Assembly: GCA_049649525.1 (NCBI GenBank)
Contig: JBARZE010000006.1
Coordinates: 150,917-214,916, forward strand
Direction of reading: 5' to 3'
DNA: 64,000 nt
From: JAAURB01 sp049649525
GTDB taxonomy: Bacteria; Cyanobacteriota; Cyanobacteriia; Cyanobacteriales; Microcoleaceae
The first letter of the stretch is position 1; each line of letters begins with the position of its first letter. This document shows, one piece after another, positions 1 through 9,916 of this stretch. Position numbers and translations under genes: made by a program. The notes under the pieces were generated by a model. That model was not told the origin of the DNA. It saw only the letters and a list, made by a program, of their open reading frames with translations, and did no database searches.

Positions 1-2
1 TG

Positions 3-278
3 GGGCGAAACTTTCCGTTTGCGGGTTTAGTGGTATTGAGTGGCTATCTCCATTTTCAGCCCTCACCTCAACAGATGCCGATTTCCCCTATTTTAATCGT
101 TCATGGTCAACTCGATCAAGTTGTCCCTCTGCAAGCGGCACAACAAGCCCGAGACCAATTTCAACAACTGGGTGCGTCTGTGAATTATCATGAAATCCAG
201 ATGGGACATGAAATTCGTCCAGAAGTGATTCAGTTAATACGAAGTTTTGTTATGGAAGTTATGCCAAAATTCCCTTAA
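3..278 (+). CDS. Alpha/beta hydrolase (carboxylesterase/phospholipase type), C-terminal part
   Basis: The frame is open from the window edge, so the gene begins upstream. The visible 91 residues match the end of the small carboxylesterase/lysophospholipase family. After a 'GLVVLSGYL' strand, the segment 'PILIVHGQLDQVVP' carries the likely catalytic Asp in 'LDQVVP', and 'QMGHEI' carries the likely catalytic His. The nucleophile Ser would lie upstream of the window. An internal ATG at 30 is only a methionine within the protein. Family assignment is from these motifs; the substrate cannot be told. Confidence 0.75.
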   Translation, partial: GRNFPFAGLVVLSGYLHFQPSPQQMPISPILIVHGQLDQVVPLQAAQQARDQFQQLGASVNYHEIQMGHEIRPEVIQLIRSFVMEVMPKFP

Positions 279-365
279 AATTCTAATATAGAGTTAAGAA
301 GTTCAAATCAGACTCTAACTTTGATCTAAACTTTAAGCAGACGTGAGACCTGGGAGGTAAGACTG

Positions 366-578
366 ATGGCAACGTTGACCCAATCCTCACCTGATATTTC
401 CAAACTGACCCTAGAGGAAGTGGCTGCATTGGCTACTCGTTTGGAACAGGATGATTACGATACTCCTTTTGAGGGGTTAAATGATTGGCATTTACTCAGA
501 AAAATTGCTTTTCAACGTCCAGAATTAGTTGAACCCTATCTCTACCTGCTAGATATAGAAGCCTACGACGAAGCCTAA
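366..578 (+). CDS. Small conserved cyanobacterial protein, DUF2555-like
   Basis: A 70-residue acidic soluble protein with a GGGAGG-like ribosome site just upstream (gggaggtaagactg then ATG). It contains 'FEGLNDWHLLRKIAFQRPEL' and ends 'YLYLLDIEAYDEA', which I recognise from memory as the DUF2555 family of small cyanobacterial proteins. Function is unknown. It lies 55 bases before coaBC on the same strand, so co-transcription is possible. Confidence 0.7.
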   Translation: MATLTQSSPDISKLTLEEVAALATRLEQDDYDTPFEGLNDWHLLRKIAFQRPELVEPYLYLLDIEAYDEA

Positions 579-633
579 CCCGCTTTGAATGTCTGAAGTA
601 GAGGCGTTCTCAATCTGAGCGTCTCTCTTATCA

Positions 634-1905
634 ATGCCGATTTACAGATTAATGATTGATCTACCGAACTCCACTTCGACTGTTCCACGCAGAGTATTAA
701 TTGGAGTCAGTGGTGGAATTGCTGCATACAAAATTTGCCAGGTGGTTTCTTCGTTGGCAAAAGCGGGGGCAGATGTTCGAGTAATTTTAACCGATTCTGC
801 TCAACAATTTGTTACTCCCCTCACTTTCGCGACTTTGGCTCGTCAGCCCGCCTATAGCGATCAAACTTTTTGGCAACAATTTCATGGTCGTCCCCTACAT
901 ATTCAACTCGGAGAATGGGCAGAGGTATTTCTAATTGCTCCATTAACCGCTAATACTCTTGCTAAGTTGGCAATGGGAATGGCAGATAACTTACTCACCA
1001 ATACGGTGCTCGCCTCCAGTTGTCCGGTGCTATTAGTCCCAGCGATGAACCGTCAAATGTGGCAACAGAAAGCCGTTCAACGCAATTGGCAACAACTTCT
1101 AGATGATCGGCGATTTCAAGGTATTGCGCCTGTGGCGGGGATATTGGCTTGCGATCGCCCCACAGATTATCCCGCAACAGAGCAATTGGGGCGCATGGCA
1201 GAACCAGAGCAAATATTAGCTCATTTGAATTCTTTGTTACACACCAACGCTAAGCAAGATTTAACGGGGAAACAGATTTTAGTCAGTGCAGGGGGAACAA
1301 GAGAATACTTTGATCCTGTTAGGTTTCTGGGAAATCCTTCGACCGGGAAAATGGGGATTGCAGTGGTTCAGGCAGCAGTTCATCGGGGCGCTTCTGTAAC
1401 TTTAGTTCATGCCCCCATGCAGACGGAATTAATTGATTCATTACCCATGGTACACTGTGTTGCTGTTACCAGTGCGGCTGAGATGCATGCAGCTATACTA
1501 CAAGAATTTCCTCATGCTGATATTACAGTAATGACGGCGGCTGTAGCGGATCTCACTCCGACAGAGTATTATTCCCAGAAAGTATCTAAGCAACAATTAA
1601 ATACAAGGACTCTATTACAGCATACTGCTGATATTTTAGCAGAATTAGGTCGGAAAAAGCAACTTTTTCAACAAATAGTAGGGTTTGCAGCACAAACTGG
1701 AGAAATTGTAGCGCCAGCAATTGATAAATTAAAGCGAAAAAATTTAGATGCAATTGTAGCAAACCCAATCGACAAACCCCTTGCTGGCTTTGGGAGTGAG
1801 ACGAATCAAGCTATTTTCATTCATACCGATGGAAGGCAACAAGAAGTAGCACGATGTAGTAAATTACAACTGGCTCATCAGTTATTCGATTTTGTCTTAA
1901 AATAA
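634..1905 (+). CDS. coaBC: Bifunctional phosphopantothenoylcysteine decarboxylase / phosphopantothenate-cysteine ligase
   Basis: This 423-residue protein catalyses two consecutive steps of coenzyme A synthesis in the cytosol: CTP-dependent coupling of cysteine to 4'-phosphopantothenate, then FMN-dependent decarboxylation. The N-terminal CoaC flavoprotein half begins 'VLIGVSGGIAAYK' and has the 'PAMNRQMW' active-site motif. The C-terminal CoaB half starts near residue 210 with 'ILVSAGGTREYFDPVRFLGN' followed by 'STGKMG', and later 'VMTAAVADL'. Length fits the family (about 400). A second ATG six codons in (652) is an equally good start, and no clear ribosome site separates them. The stop is followed by about 300 bases of AT-rich DNA and then the defence island. 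Confidence 0.95.
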   Translation: MPIYRLMIDLPNSTSTVPRRVLIGVSGGIAAYKICQVVSSLAKAGADVRVILTDSAQQFVTPLTFATLARQPAYSDQTFWQQFHGRPLHIQLGEWAEVFLIAPLTANTLAKLAMGMADNLLTNTVLASSCPVLLVPAMNRQMWQQKAVQRNWQQLLDDRRFQGIAPVAGILACDRPTDYPATEQLGRMAEPEQILAHLNSLLHTNAKQDLTGKQILVSAGGTREYFDPVRFLGNPSTGKMGIAVVQAAVHRGASVTLVHAPMQTELIDSLPMVHCVAVTSAAEMHAAILQEFPHADITVMTAAVADLTPTEYYSQKVSKQQLNTRTLLQHTADILAELGRKKQLFQQIVGFAAQTGEIVAPAIDKLKRKNLDAIVANPIDKPLAGFGSETNQAIFIHTDGRQQEVARCSKLQLAHQLFDFVLK

Positions 1906-2210
1906 AAAATGATGATAAGCATAATATTAGCATGAATTCATCATGTCTTATTCGTTAAATAAATTAGATTTTTTTATAGTTAATTAGATTATTTTAAAAT
2001 TCTGCATAACATAAATTTAATTTTAAAATAATTGATTAGATTAATGATTCTAAATATCAATAATTTAATTTTTACTAAATTAATGTATAGATCTATATTT
2101 TTACTATTACTTGTTAATTTACATTGATATAAAATAGCAATTTTAGGTTGAGCGCTCGTAATTTAGGTTAATATAGAATTCTCAATTCAGTTTTAACGGA
2201 GTAATGATTA
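1906..2210. other. AT-rich intergenic gap before the defence island
   Basis: About 305 bases, strikingly A/T rich, with no open frame of note. It marks the junction between the housekeeping coaBC gene and the DISARM-like genes. The last part, 'tttaacggagtaatgatta' before the ATG at 2211, supplies a GGAG ribosome site. I see no tRNA, integrase or clear att repeat. Confidence 0.6.
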
Positions 2211-3410
2211 ATGGGTCTGAAAGCGTTAGACCTGTTCTGTGGAATGGGGGGTTTATCTTGGGGATTAAAATCTACAGCAAAGATTGAACCAATATGGGCA
2301 GTGGATAATTGTCAGTCTGCTCTTAATTTATATGGAGAGAATTGCCCTCGAACTAATTTACTTAATCTCAATCTTTCTAAAAAAGTAGAGGTTATAGAAC
2401 TCATTGAAAACATAAAGTTTAATGGAGGCATTGATCTGATTGTTGGTGGTAGTCCTTGCAGAGGATTTACTCAAATTCGCAATGGTCAAGATCTGACTTT
2501 AGATCCTCATAATAATCTAGCGATTACATTTGCAAAAATTATTAAAGAGTTGACTCCAGTTGCTTTTATCTATGAAAATGTACCTCAAATAGAAAAGTCT
2601 AAAGTTTTTAAACAGTTTTTATCACAATTTAAAGGAAAAGCAGATTATTTGATTAGCTATAAAGTTTTAGAAGCAGCTAATTTTGGTAATCCTTCTCGAC
2701 GCAGTAGGCTATTCGTAATAGGATTTAGATCAGATATTGGGCTGACTCCAAATATTCCTAGTGGCTTAAATATTTCTCATCATCAATTCTGGCTTCGCAG
2801 AAAACAGCAAGATGAGAATATTTTTTACTCATCAGGACTATCAGAAACTTGGCGTTCTATCCTTCTTGATCCTAATGATAAACGGTTAGTAAATGTTGAG
2901 CAAGCAATTTCTGATTTGCCAGTCTTAACAAAAAGAACAATTGGTGCTATACGTCCATATATAAGTTCACCTCAAAGTGCTTATCAACAATGGATAAGAC
3001 AACAAGTTACTGAAACAGATGGTCATGTTGTACCTCAAATGCGACCTGCAACAAAAATAAGGCTGAAAGAGATAGTTCAAGGTGGAAATTGGCGAGATTT
3101 ACCTCATCCTCTAACTTATAAAATTCCGTATAATAAACAGAGTGGCAAGCTCAAGCGTAGTCATTATAGTGCTTATCGTCGATTGTTATCTCAGGGGCAT
3201 AGTCCAACTGTACAAGGGCATTCAGATTTTGCCTACCACTATCATTACGAAAGAGCACTTACACCTCGTGAGTTAGCTCGATTAATGAGCTTTACAGACG
3301 ACTATAAATTAGGGCATCAATATCATCAGGTTGTTCAGGCAATTGGCAATGCTGTACCACCTATACTTGCTAAAGCCGTTGCATCATCAATTTTAGAACA
3401 GTTGAATTAA
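2211..3410 (+). CDS. drmMII: C5-cytosine DNA methyltransferase, DISARM DrmMII-like
   Basis: A 399-residue S-adenosylmethionine-dependent C5-cytosine methylase. Motif I is 'LDLFCGMGGLSWGL' near residues 7-20. The catalytic 'SPCRGFTQ' places the nucleophile Cys at residue 83, with Arg in place of the commoner Gln after the Cys. The 'YENVPQ' motif and C-terminal 'IGNAVPP' motif are present. In class 2 DISARM this enzyme marks host DNA and the other proteins act on unmarked phage DNA. It heads four same-strand genes with the drmE, drmA and drmB arrangement. A plain restriction-modification methylase is the alternative, but no endonuclease gene adjoins it. Confidence 0.85.
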   Translation: MGLKALDLFCGMGGLSWGLKSTAKIEPIWAVDNCQSALNLYGENCPRTNLLNLNLSKKVEVIELIENIKFNGGIDLIVGGSPCRGFTQIRNGQDLTLDPHNNLAITFAKIIKELTPVAFIYENVPQIEKSKVFKQFLSQFKGKADYLISYKVLEAANFGNPSRRSRLFVIGFRSDIGLTPNIPSGLNISHHQFWLRRKQQDENIFYSSGLSETWRSILLDPNDKRLVNVEQAISDLPVLTKRTIGAIRPYISSPQSAYQQWIRQQVTETDGHVVPQMRPATKIRLKEIVQGGNWRDLPHPLTYKIPYNKQSGKLKRSHYSAYRRLLSQGHSPTVQGHSDFAYHYHYERALTPRELARLMSFTDDYKLGHQYHQVVQAIGNAVPPILAKAVASSILEQLN

Positions 3411-3509
3411 TAATACAGATATAACTTGAGTAAGCTTGTTAATTAATTAATACTTTAGGGAACTCTATCTATAGAGCTTAACCCTGAATATCATATTCAA
3501 GCTAATACT

Positions 3510-6050
3510 ATGTCAGAACTACCTCCATTGTCAAAAGAAATCTGTCATAAAATTTTGGGTGTTGAATATACTAATTTAATATCATCTGATTCATCTTGGG
3601 TAGAAGTATTTCAAAATAAAACGTCACCACAGGAAAATATTAATAATTCATGCTTTGAAGAAATACTGGAATCATCGAAAGTAATAATTACTCAAGAATG
3701 GAGTAATATATTTAGAGACACTTTTGCGGATTTAGAGTATAAAGAATATTTTATTCGTCTCATTGGATGTTTAAAAAAACACAAGCATCCTATAGAAATA
3801 CACAGACTCGAAAAAGACCTGATTTATTTAATCAGCTTGGCTATTCAACAGAAAAAACAACTGATTTTTAGTTTTCCAGTTTCATCAGTTGCTTTAGGTA
3901 TATTATCTATTGCTTTTTATGCTAGCTTGCCTCGGGAGTTAAGAGTAAATCCGGCTAATCAATCATCATTTAAAAAAAGAAACTTTATCATTTGGGTTCG
4001 ACCTCAAAACAATGGTCAAATCTTAACCTTAAGAACAACTCAAGCATTCAATTTAAAGGATTACCAATATTCTTATTGTCAAATTAGCGATCAATTGACT
4101 TGTTTACCTATATACAATTTTGAGGAATCAGTTAATAGCAATAAAACAAGAGTTGTGATGGTTCGTTCGCTGTCTGAGGCAACTGAATTATTAAAAAAGT
4201 CTCAGTATTGTTCTTTTGTAGTTCTTGACGATCCATCTGGATGTACACATCGCTCTCCTTATCAATATGGAAACAAAACCTTTAAATTAACTAATCTTTG
4301 TCATCAAAAGCAAATTCCTTTAATTGGTATAATTCCTCCTTGGACAATGAAACATATTGAGTTTCAAGAAAATAAGAATCATTTAGGAATTCTACTCTGG
4401 CCAATTGACTTTTTTGCTTTGTATTCTTATCCCAAGGAAAAACGTCTTTTAGCAGGTTCTACGCAGAATATACATCCAATTGAGGAAAGCTGTTCAATAA
4501 TTGAGAGAAAACGTCAATCTTTAAGAGAAGCCCAAGTAAATATTATGACTTTTAATTTTGAAACAGAAGATGAAGAAAGAATTGCTGAATTATTTCAAGA
4601 ATCATCAGAACTATTACTTGAATTAGCTCAACAGCCTAAACTTCGTAAAATATGGGGTATAGGCTGGGAAATTTGGCGACATCTTGCGGCTCCAATTTTA
4701 CCCTTTTATTTACTTTGGGAAAAATTTATAGAAAATGGTATGAAAAGATTGCAGCTTGCTACTCAAAAGTCTAAAATTGCTCAAGCTCAATCTTTATATG
4801 ATATCCTCTATTCACTCATATTTAGATTACAAAAAATCAAGATCAACCCTTTTATTTCAAGAATTGAATCGGCTGTTCTCCATACTGTTGTAGCTGTTCA
4901 TAATGCACATCAAGCAACTGCTTTAGAACAATTTTTAAAAGAAAAAAAGTGCTTAGTGTCATCTATTCAAATATTACCGATGAGTCAGATTCGAGATTTA
5001 GGTGGGGATAAACTGATTATAATAGGGCAACCTAAAGCCCGTTATCGTGATATCTTACAAACAACCTTTTTTTCAGAGATTGATGTATTGTTATGGTCAG
5101 TTTTAGCGAAGCGTGCAGAACGTTGGTGGAGTAATTTAGAGGTGGATGCTAGAGAATGGCATCGTAAAACCTGGTCAATATTAACAGAAGATAAACCAAT
5201 AGGATGCTACGGATTTAGCCCTCATTACTCTAATGTTAAAATTATTCATCAAGGCACAGTTCAGGTCTCTAAAAAAATCAGTTTATTTCAGCTAGAAGAA
5301 CGATTTAATCGCTTAAGTGGAGACAGTTTAAATTCTGCTTTAAGTAGCTCTGCTTATCAGGATTTAGAAGAATACTACGAAGTGGAATTTAAAGAAGGCT
5401 GGAAAATCCGAGTTCCGTCTAACAGTGAATTCTTGATGTTGCTGCGAAAACAAACTCATCTTGTCATTGTAAATGAATTGGTTGCTGAAACAAGAGTCGT
5501 ATTATTTGATGGAATGAACCGTGAGGAATTATTTGCCGAGAAAGCAGGATTATTAGATGATACTAAAGTGAATTATTTTTATCGTATCAAATTAGATGTT
5601 TGGCGAGAGTTTGTTAAACAGAAAGTTAAACAAGTCGGTCTAGAAAAACTGTGTCGATATATTGCTTCTGAAACCGGTTATTCAATTGGTAAAGAAACTG
5701 TTCAGTACTATTGGATGAATGGCAACGATCTTTTGAGTTTGCCTCAGAAAAAAGAGCATTTCTTTTGGTTTATTCCACCATTATCCCGTTCAGACTTTGA
5801 AGAGTTTTGGCAAACAGCAAATAACTTGAGGAATAAACGCAGACAACTGGGTCAGGTGATTTCCGCTTGCGCTCAAGAAGGATGGACAGATAAAGAATCA
5901 GAGGAAGTGATTTTTCGACATCATCAAGTTTCTATCACTGTGGGTGAATTAAGGGAGGCTATGCAATTCTTAATTATTAAATCTTCCCCTAAATTGATTC
6001 GTCATCCTCCAATATTGCCCGTTAATCGCCTCTACCGAGACCATTTATAA
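3510..6050 (+). CDS. drmE: Large DISARM-associated protein, DrmE-like
   Basis: An 846-residue protein of uncertain biochemical function between the methylase and the helicase. I assign it to DrmE, the class 2 DISARM component, mainly by position, size and company. The sequence has no canonical Walker A, nuclease or methylase motif that I can see. It has a hydrophobic patch near residues 118-132 ('FSFPVSSVALGILSIAFYA'), charged helical stretches around 340-450, and many aromatic residues near 'WGIGWEIWRHLAAPILPFY'. It is 99 bases after drmMII and 183 before drmA. Codon use is AT rich like the methylase. A profile comparison with DrmE would settle the name. Confidence 0.65.
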   Translation: MSELPPLSKEICHKILGVEYTNLISSDSSWVEVFQNKTSPQENINNSCFEEILESSKVIITQEWSNIFRDTFADLEYKEYFIRLIGCLKKHKHPIEIHRLEKDLIYLISLAIQQKKQLIFSFPVSSVALGILSIAFYASLPRELRVNPANQSSFKKRNFIIWVRPQNNGQILTLRTTQAFNLKDYQYSYCQISDQLTCLPIYNFEESVNSNKTRVVMVRSLSEATELLKKSQYCSFVVLDDPSGCTHRSPYQYGNKTFKLTNLCHQKQIPLIGIIPPWTMKHIEFQENKNHLGILLWPIDFFALYSYPKEKRLLAGSTQNIHPIEESCSIIERKRQSLREAQVNIMTFNFETEDEERIAELFQESSELLLELAQQPKLRKIWGIGWEIWRHLAAPILPFYLLWEKFIENGMKRLQLATQKSKIAQAQSLYDILYSLIFRLQKIKINPFISRIESAVLHTVVAVHNAHQATALEQFLKEKKCLVSSIQILPMSQIRDLGGDKLIIIGQPKARYRDILQTTFFSEIDVLLWSVLAKRAERWWSNLEVDAREWHRKTWSILTEDKPIGCYGFSPHYSNVKIIHQGTVQVSKKISLFQLEERFNRLSGDSLNSALSSSAYQDLEEYYEVEFKEGWKIRVPSNSEFLMLLRKQTHLVIVNELVAETRVVLFDGMNREELFAEKAGLLDDTKVNYFYRIKLDVWREFVKQKVKQVGLEKLCRYIASETGYSIGKETVQYYWMNGNDLLSLPQKKEHFFWFIPPLSRSDFEEFWQTANNLRNKRRQLGQVISACAQEGWTDKESEEVIFRHHQVSITVGELREAMQFLIIKSSPKLIRHPPILPVNRLYRDHL

Positions 6051-6233
6051 ATCCTAGTCAAATCAATATTGGATAAGGGTTTTATAAATTCTATTATATC
6101 GGTTATAAAATAAGCTGCAATCTATAAAAACAAGATAGATTACCGAGGAACCAGCCCCATGATTTCTGCTAAACTAAAAACATTAGGTAAAAAATAGACT
6201 AAACTTTCTAACAATATTAGCAAAAATATATTT

Positions 6234-9200
6234 ATGAAAGAATCATATAATTCTGCTGAAAAAAATAAACCTGAATCCATCCTTGAAGATAACAATTTGA
6301 ATGTACAAGATGCTGATAGGCAAAGTAAAAATCTAAAATTTGTAGAGAGCTTTTATAAAAGGATTCATGATCATCTTATAGGAATTTCAGAGCATCGCAG
6401 CTCTATTAGAGGTTCAACAGAACCGCGACGTTTAATACCCACTGGCTACCTATCTCCCCTAACACCATCCGCTACCGTACCCTACAGCAGTCAGCAACAG
6501 AATAATTTTCGCCCCAGTAATTGCGGCTTAGTAATTAATTTAGCATCAGACTGGGAGAATAATTTATTACCTATTCAATTAAAGATTCGTTTCAGTGTTT
6601 TTCTGCCCAAAATTGATTTAAGTAAAGTTGATGATAGGTCACTGCGTCCAATGTGGCAACGTTTTGATATTAGTACTGAGATCAATTCTACTATTCAAGA
6701 TTTAGTGATTTCTAATTCTTCAACTCTAGTAGAACTCAATGATGAAATTGCTGAAAAACTCAAGAGCATAACTGAAGCACATCAAGCCGATCCAGTCGCT
6801 TGGTTATTTGGATTGAATCAGACTATTGATGATTTGACTGATTCAGAAGTTAACTATGCAAAGGAAAGTCTCATAGGATTACCAGCAGAATTACGACGAC
6901 GCATTACTAATAAAAAAAAGAGAAAAAATAACAATGATTTATCTGCCGATATTGAGGTGAAATCCGGGGAAGTTTCACCTATTCAATTCAAAGTTAAGGT
7001 AGAAGTTCAAAAGCGAAATCTGGGAGGAAAAACAAGACTGCGCCTGTTTCTGAGAAATCAGAGTCAACAGATGGGTGGTTTTGGCGATCCGAGAGATACA
7101 GGTTTATTCGGATCTGGCTTAGAAGTGGAGTTATCTAAAGAATTATGGAAGCCGATAGAACTCTCTCGTTTCCAAATCTCTTATCAAGTTGACTCAGAAG
7201 TTTCAGCACAAGGCATTAACTGTACACCAGGATATGAGAAAAATCAGGATACAATTCGCATCTGGACTGAGTTTTTACCGATCCATTGGCAAAAGAGACT
7301 TTATACGGCTGGAATTCAAGCTCCTTTTAAGGATTTAGCTTCATCGGATGGAGATGCTGATTTTCAGGTACTCCAAGTGATTTTGAAGCAAATGCAAGAA
7401 TACAAAGATCATTGGCAAGCTTTAATTGACCAAAAGCATCCTCAAACAGGCGGAAAAGAACATCATGCCGAAGCACAAAAAGATTTAGATAATTTTAAAC
7501 AAGAAATTGCGCGTTTTGAGTTAGGTATTCAAGTTTTATCAGAGTCTAAATACTTTCTGTTGCGACGTTCATTTAATTTGATGAACGAGACATTTGCTGA
7601 GATTGATCAGAAGCGCAAAAAATGGGGAAAGGCTATGTATGAAAACTGGCGACCTTTCCAGATTGTTTATATTGTTTCTAATTTAGCTGCTTTAGCAGCA
7701 CGAGAATGGAAGGAAGATTTTGATAACAATCCCTTGGCACAGATTGACCACGCTGCTGTTGTTCATTTTCCCACTGGGGGCGGTAAATCTGAGGCTGTTA
7801 TGGGACTAATTCTGACTCAATCCTTTTTTGATCGTTTGCGGGGTCGAGATTGGGGTATTGTGGCTTGGTTGCGCTATCCTTTGCGTTTACTGACTTATCA
7901 ACAGTTGCAGCGTTTTCTAGATACATTGGTAGTGGCTGATGAAGTGAGGAAAAAGCAACCAGATTTGATTAAAACTGCTGAATTTACAATCGGTTACTAC
8001 GGCGGTCGAGACAACAGTCCTAATTCTCTCAAGTCTGTTCCTGATGAGCTTGGAAGGTATATCAAACAAGCTAAGAATAAAATGCAGGCGGCTCTAGGAA
8101 ACAAAGCTCCTAAATATACAACCTTAGCAGATGTCGGCTACTACGTTCCCGAATCAATTCAGCAATATCGGATGGTAATGCGCTGTCCCTACTGTAAATC
8201 AGAAGAAGTTCATACTTTTATTGATGGGAAAACGAAAGAGCTTCGACATCGCTGTGGGCTTCTAAATAAACCTCTACCGGAAGGAGCTTGTGGTCGTGAA
8301 ATTCCCCTCTATATTGTCGATGAAGATATCTACAGCCAACTGCCAACTTTATTAGTTGGAACTCTTGACAAAATTGCTAACATTACTTTTCGCCCTGCTA
8401 GTCGGACTTTATTTGGCGCTGTATCGGATACCTGCTCTGTACATGGTTTTGCAGCAAACAATACTTGCCATAAGCAAAATTCAGTCGGTGGATGTACTCG
8501 CAGAGATTTAAAATCACTTTCTATTCCCCCTGTTGACCCTGGTATCCCTTTGGTTTTCCAAGATGAACTCCACCTACTGCGAGAAGAATTAGGAACCTTT
8601 GATGGTCATTATGAAGCGCTGATTGATGCGATTCATCAAGAGCGAGGTGCAAACCGCCCTAAAGTTTTAGCCGCAACTGCCACCATTGAAGGAGCAGAGC
8701 AACAAACTAGGCATCTTTACTGGCGAGAATTGTCTCAATTTCCCGTTACAGGGCCTGCTCAGGGACGTAGTTTCTATGCTAATGAGCATAGCCATTATGT
8801 TACCAGAGGCTTTGTCGGATTGCGTCCAACAGCAGCGAATTCTCTAGATGCAGCAATGGCTTTGATTTTAGCACTACGGACAGAATTAGAAATTCTTCGC
8901 AGTAATCCTGCTAAGTTTAAAGCTGAGTATAAGCTAGCTGATTTAACTGACGCAGAATTCTTACAACTGGTTGATGAGCATGATTTGTGTTGTACCTATG
9001 TAAACTCTAAAAATGATGGATCTGATATTCGACGCTCTATTAATGAACAGGTAAAGGGTGGACTACGAGAAGAATTTGGAGAGGATAAAGCTAATGCAAT
9101 GCTCCCAGAAGCAGTGACTCTCAGTGGCGATGATGGAATTGAAGTGGTGAAACAGGTTCTTAAACGAATGGAAACACCTCAAAAAGATCTAAATCCCGAT

Positions 9201-9893
9201 AACCCAGAACGTTTGTCAGATGTGGTAGCAACCAGTTTAATTTCTCACGGGGTTGATATTGACCGCCTCAACTTAATGCTGTTTTATGGGTGGCCGAATA
9301 CAACGGCAGAATATATTCAAGCGTCAAGCCGTGCGGGACGAGCTGTTCCTGGTTTAGTATTTATTTTATTCCGGCCTCAACGCGCACGGGAACGGGTAAT
9401 TTTTGACTATTTCGGCAAGACCCATGAGTATTTGGATCAAATGGTAGAAGCTGTTCCCATCGACCGTTTTGCTCATAATGCACTCTATCGCACGGCTTTT
9501 GGTTTACTGCTGGGTCGTTTATTGCACATTGATGGGCCAGCGGCGCGACCAGGAAAGCAACAAATTGACTTAGCTCAACTGGATAAACTGGATAAATTAT
9601 GGGAGTTAATTCGAGGAATTGGTCAGGGGCGATCGCCTATTAATATCAAGGCTATAATCGAAAAAATTTCAGCAACAGTTAACCCAGACGATTTACCCCA
9701 AGGAGAAGTTTTTCAAACTCCACTCAGTCAGTTAGAGGAAGCATTTGTCTCTCAAATTGAACGTATTGTACAAGACCCAAATGAAAAAAATCTTGTTACT
9801 TTTGGGTTGACCAAAGATGATATTGCTTATAATTTCCGTTTATTACTATCTCTACGTGATGTTGATGCCGGGATTAATATTCGAGGATACTAA
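6234..9893 (+). CDS. drmA: DISARM helicase DrmA
   Basis: A 1219-residue superfamily 2 helicase. The Walker A is 'FPTGGGKSEAV' with Lys 518. The DExH box is 'FQDELHLLREE' at residues 777-780. Motif VI is 'QASSRAGRAVPG' around 1031-1036. Cysteines in 'MRCPYCKSEEVH' and 'HRCGLL', followed by 'GACGRE', suggest a zinc ribbon inserted between the two helicase lobes. The long N-terminal region (about 500 residues) has no catalytic motif that I recognise. DrmA is a core DISARM component acting on phage DNA. It is 23 bases before drmB, so the two are translated from one transcript. Confidence 0.85.
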   Translation: MKESYNSAEKNKPESILEDNNLNVQDADRQSKNLKFVESFYKRIHDHLIGISEHRSSIRGSTEPRRLIPTGYLSPLTPSATVPYSSQQQNNFRPSNCGLVINLASDWENNLLPIQLKIRFSVFLPKIDLSKVDDRSLRPMWQRFDISTEINSTIQDLVISNSSTLVELNDEIAEKLKSITEAHQADPVAWLFGLNQTIDDLTDSEVNYAKESLIGLPAELRRRITNKKKRKNNNDLSADIEVKSGEVSPIQFKVKVEVQKRNLGGKTRLRLFLRNQSQQMGGFGDPRDTGLFGSGLEVELSKELWKPIELSRFQISYQVDSEVSAQGINCTPGYEKNQDTIRIWTEFLPIHWQKRLYTAGIQAPFKDLASSDGDADFQVLQVILKQMQEYKDHWQALIDQKHPQTGGKEHHAEAQKDLDNFKQEIARFELGIQVLSESKYFLLRRSFNLMNETFAEIDQKRKKWGKAMYENWRPFQIVYIVSNLAALAAREWKEDFDNNPLAQIDHAAVVHFPTGGGKSEAVMGLILTQSFFDRLRGRDWGIVAWLRYPLRLLTYQQLQRFLDTLVVADEVRKKQPDLIKTAEFTIGYYGGRDNSPNSLKSVPDELGRYIKQAKNKMQAALGNKAPKYTTLADVGYYVPESIQQYRMVMRCPYCKSEEVHTFIDGKTKELRHRCGLLNKPLPEGACGREIPLYIVDEDIYSQLPTLLVGTLDKIANITFRPASRTLFGAVSDTCSVHGFAANNTCHKQNSVGGCTRRDLKSLSIPPVDPGIPLVFQDELHLLREELGTFDGHYEALIDAIHQERGANRPKVLAATATIEGAEQQTRHLYWRELSQFPVTGPAQGRSFYANEHSHYVTRGFVGLRPTAANSLDAAMALILALRTELEILRSNPAKFKAEYKLADLTDAEFLQLVDEHDLCCTYVNSKNDGSDIRRSINEQVKGGLREEFGEDKANAMLPEAVTLSGDDGIEVVKQVLKRMETPQKDLNPDNPERLSDVVATSLISHGVDIDRLNLMLFYGWPNTTAEYIQASSRAGRAVPGLVFILFRPQRARERVIFDYFGKTHEYLDQMVEAVPIDRFAHNALYRTAFGLLLGRLLHIDGPAARPGKQQIDLAQLDKLDKLWELIRGIGQGRSPINIKAIIEKISATVNPDDLPQGEVFQTPLSQLEEAFVSQIERIVQDPNEKNLVTFGLTKDDIAYNFRLLLSLRDVDAGINIRGY

Positions 9894-9916
9894 CTCTTTC
9901 ATAGGAGACAATTAAA

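Noticed and set aside
301..320. GTTCAAATC resembling a tRNA T-loop
   Set aside because: No acceptor stem, D-arm or anticodon arm can be built around it.
2211..6050. Reading the methylase and the large gene as an ordinary type II restriction-modification pair
   Set aside because: The large protein shows no nuclease motif, and the adjacent DrmA and DrmB genes fit DISARM better.
6159..6197. 12-codon frame with an upstream GAGGAA between drmE and drmA
   Set aside because: Too short to support as a gene; no similarity recognised. It could be a leader peptide but nothing else suggests that.
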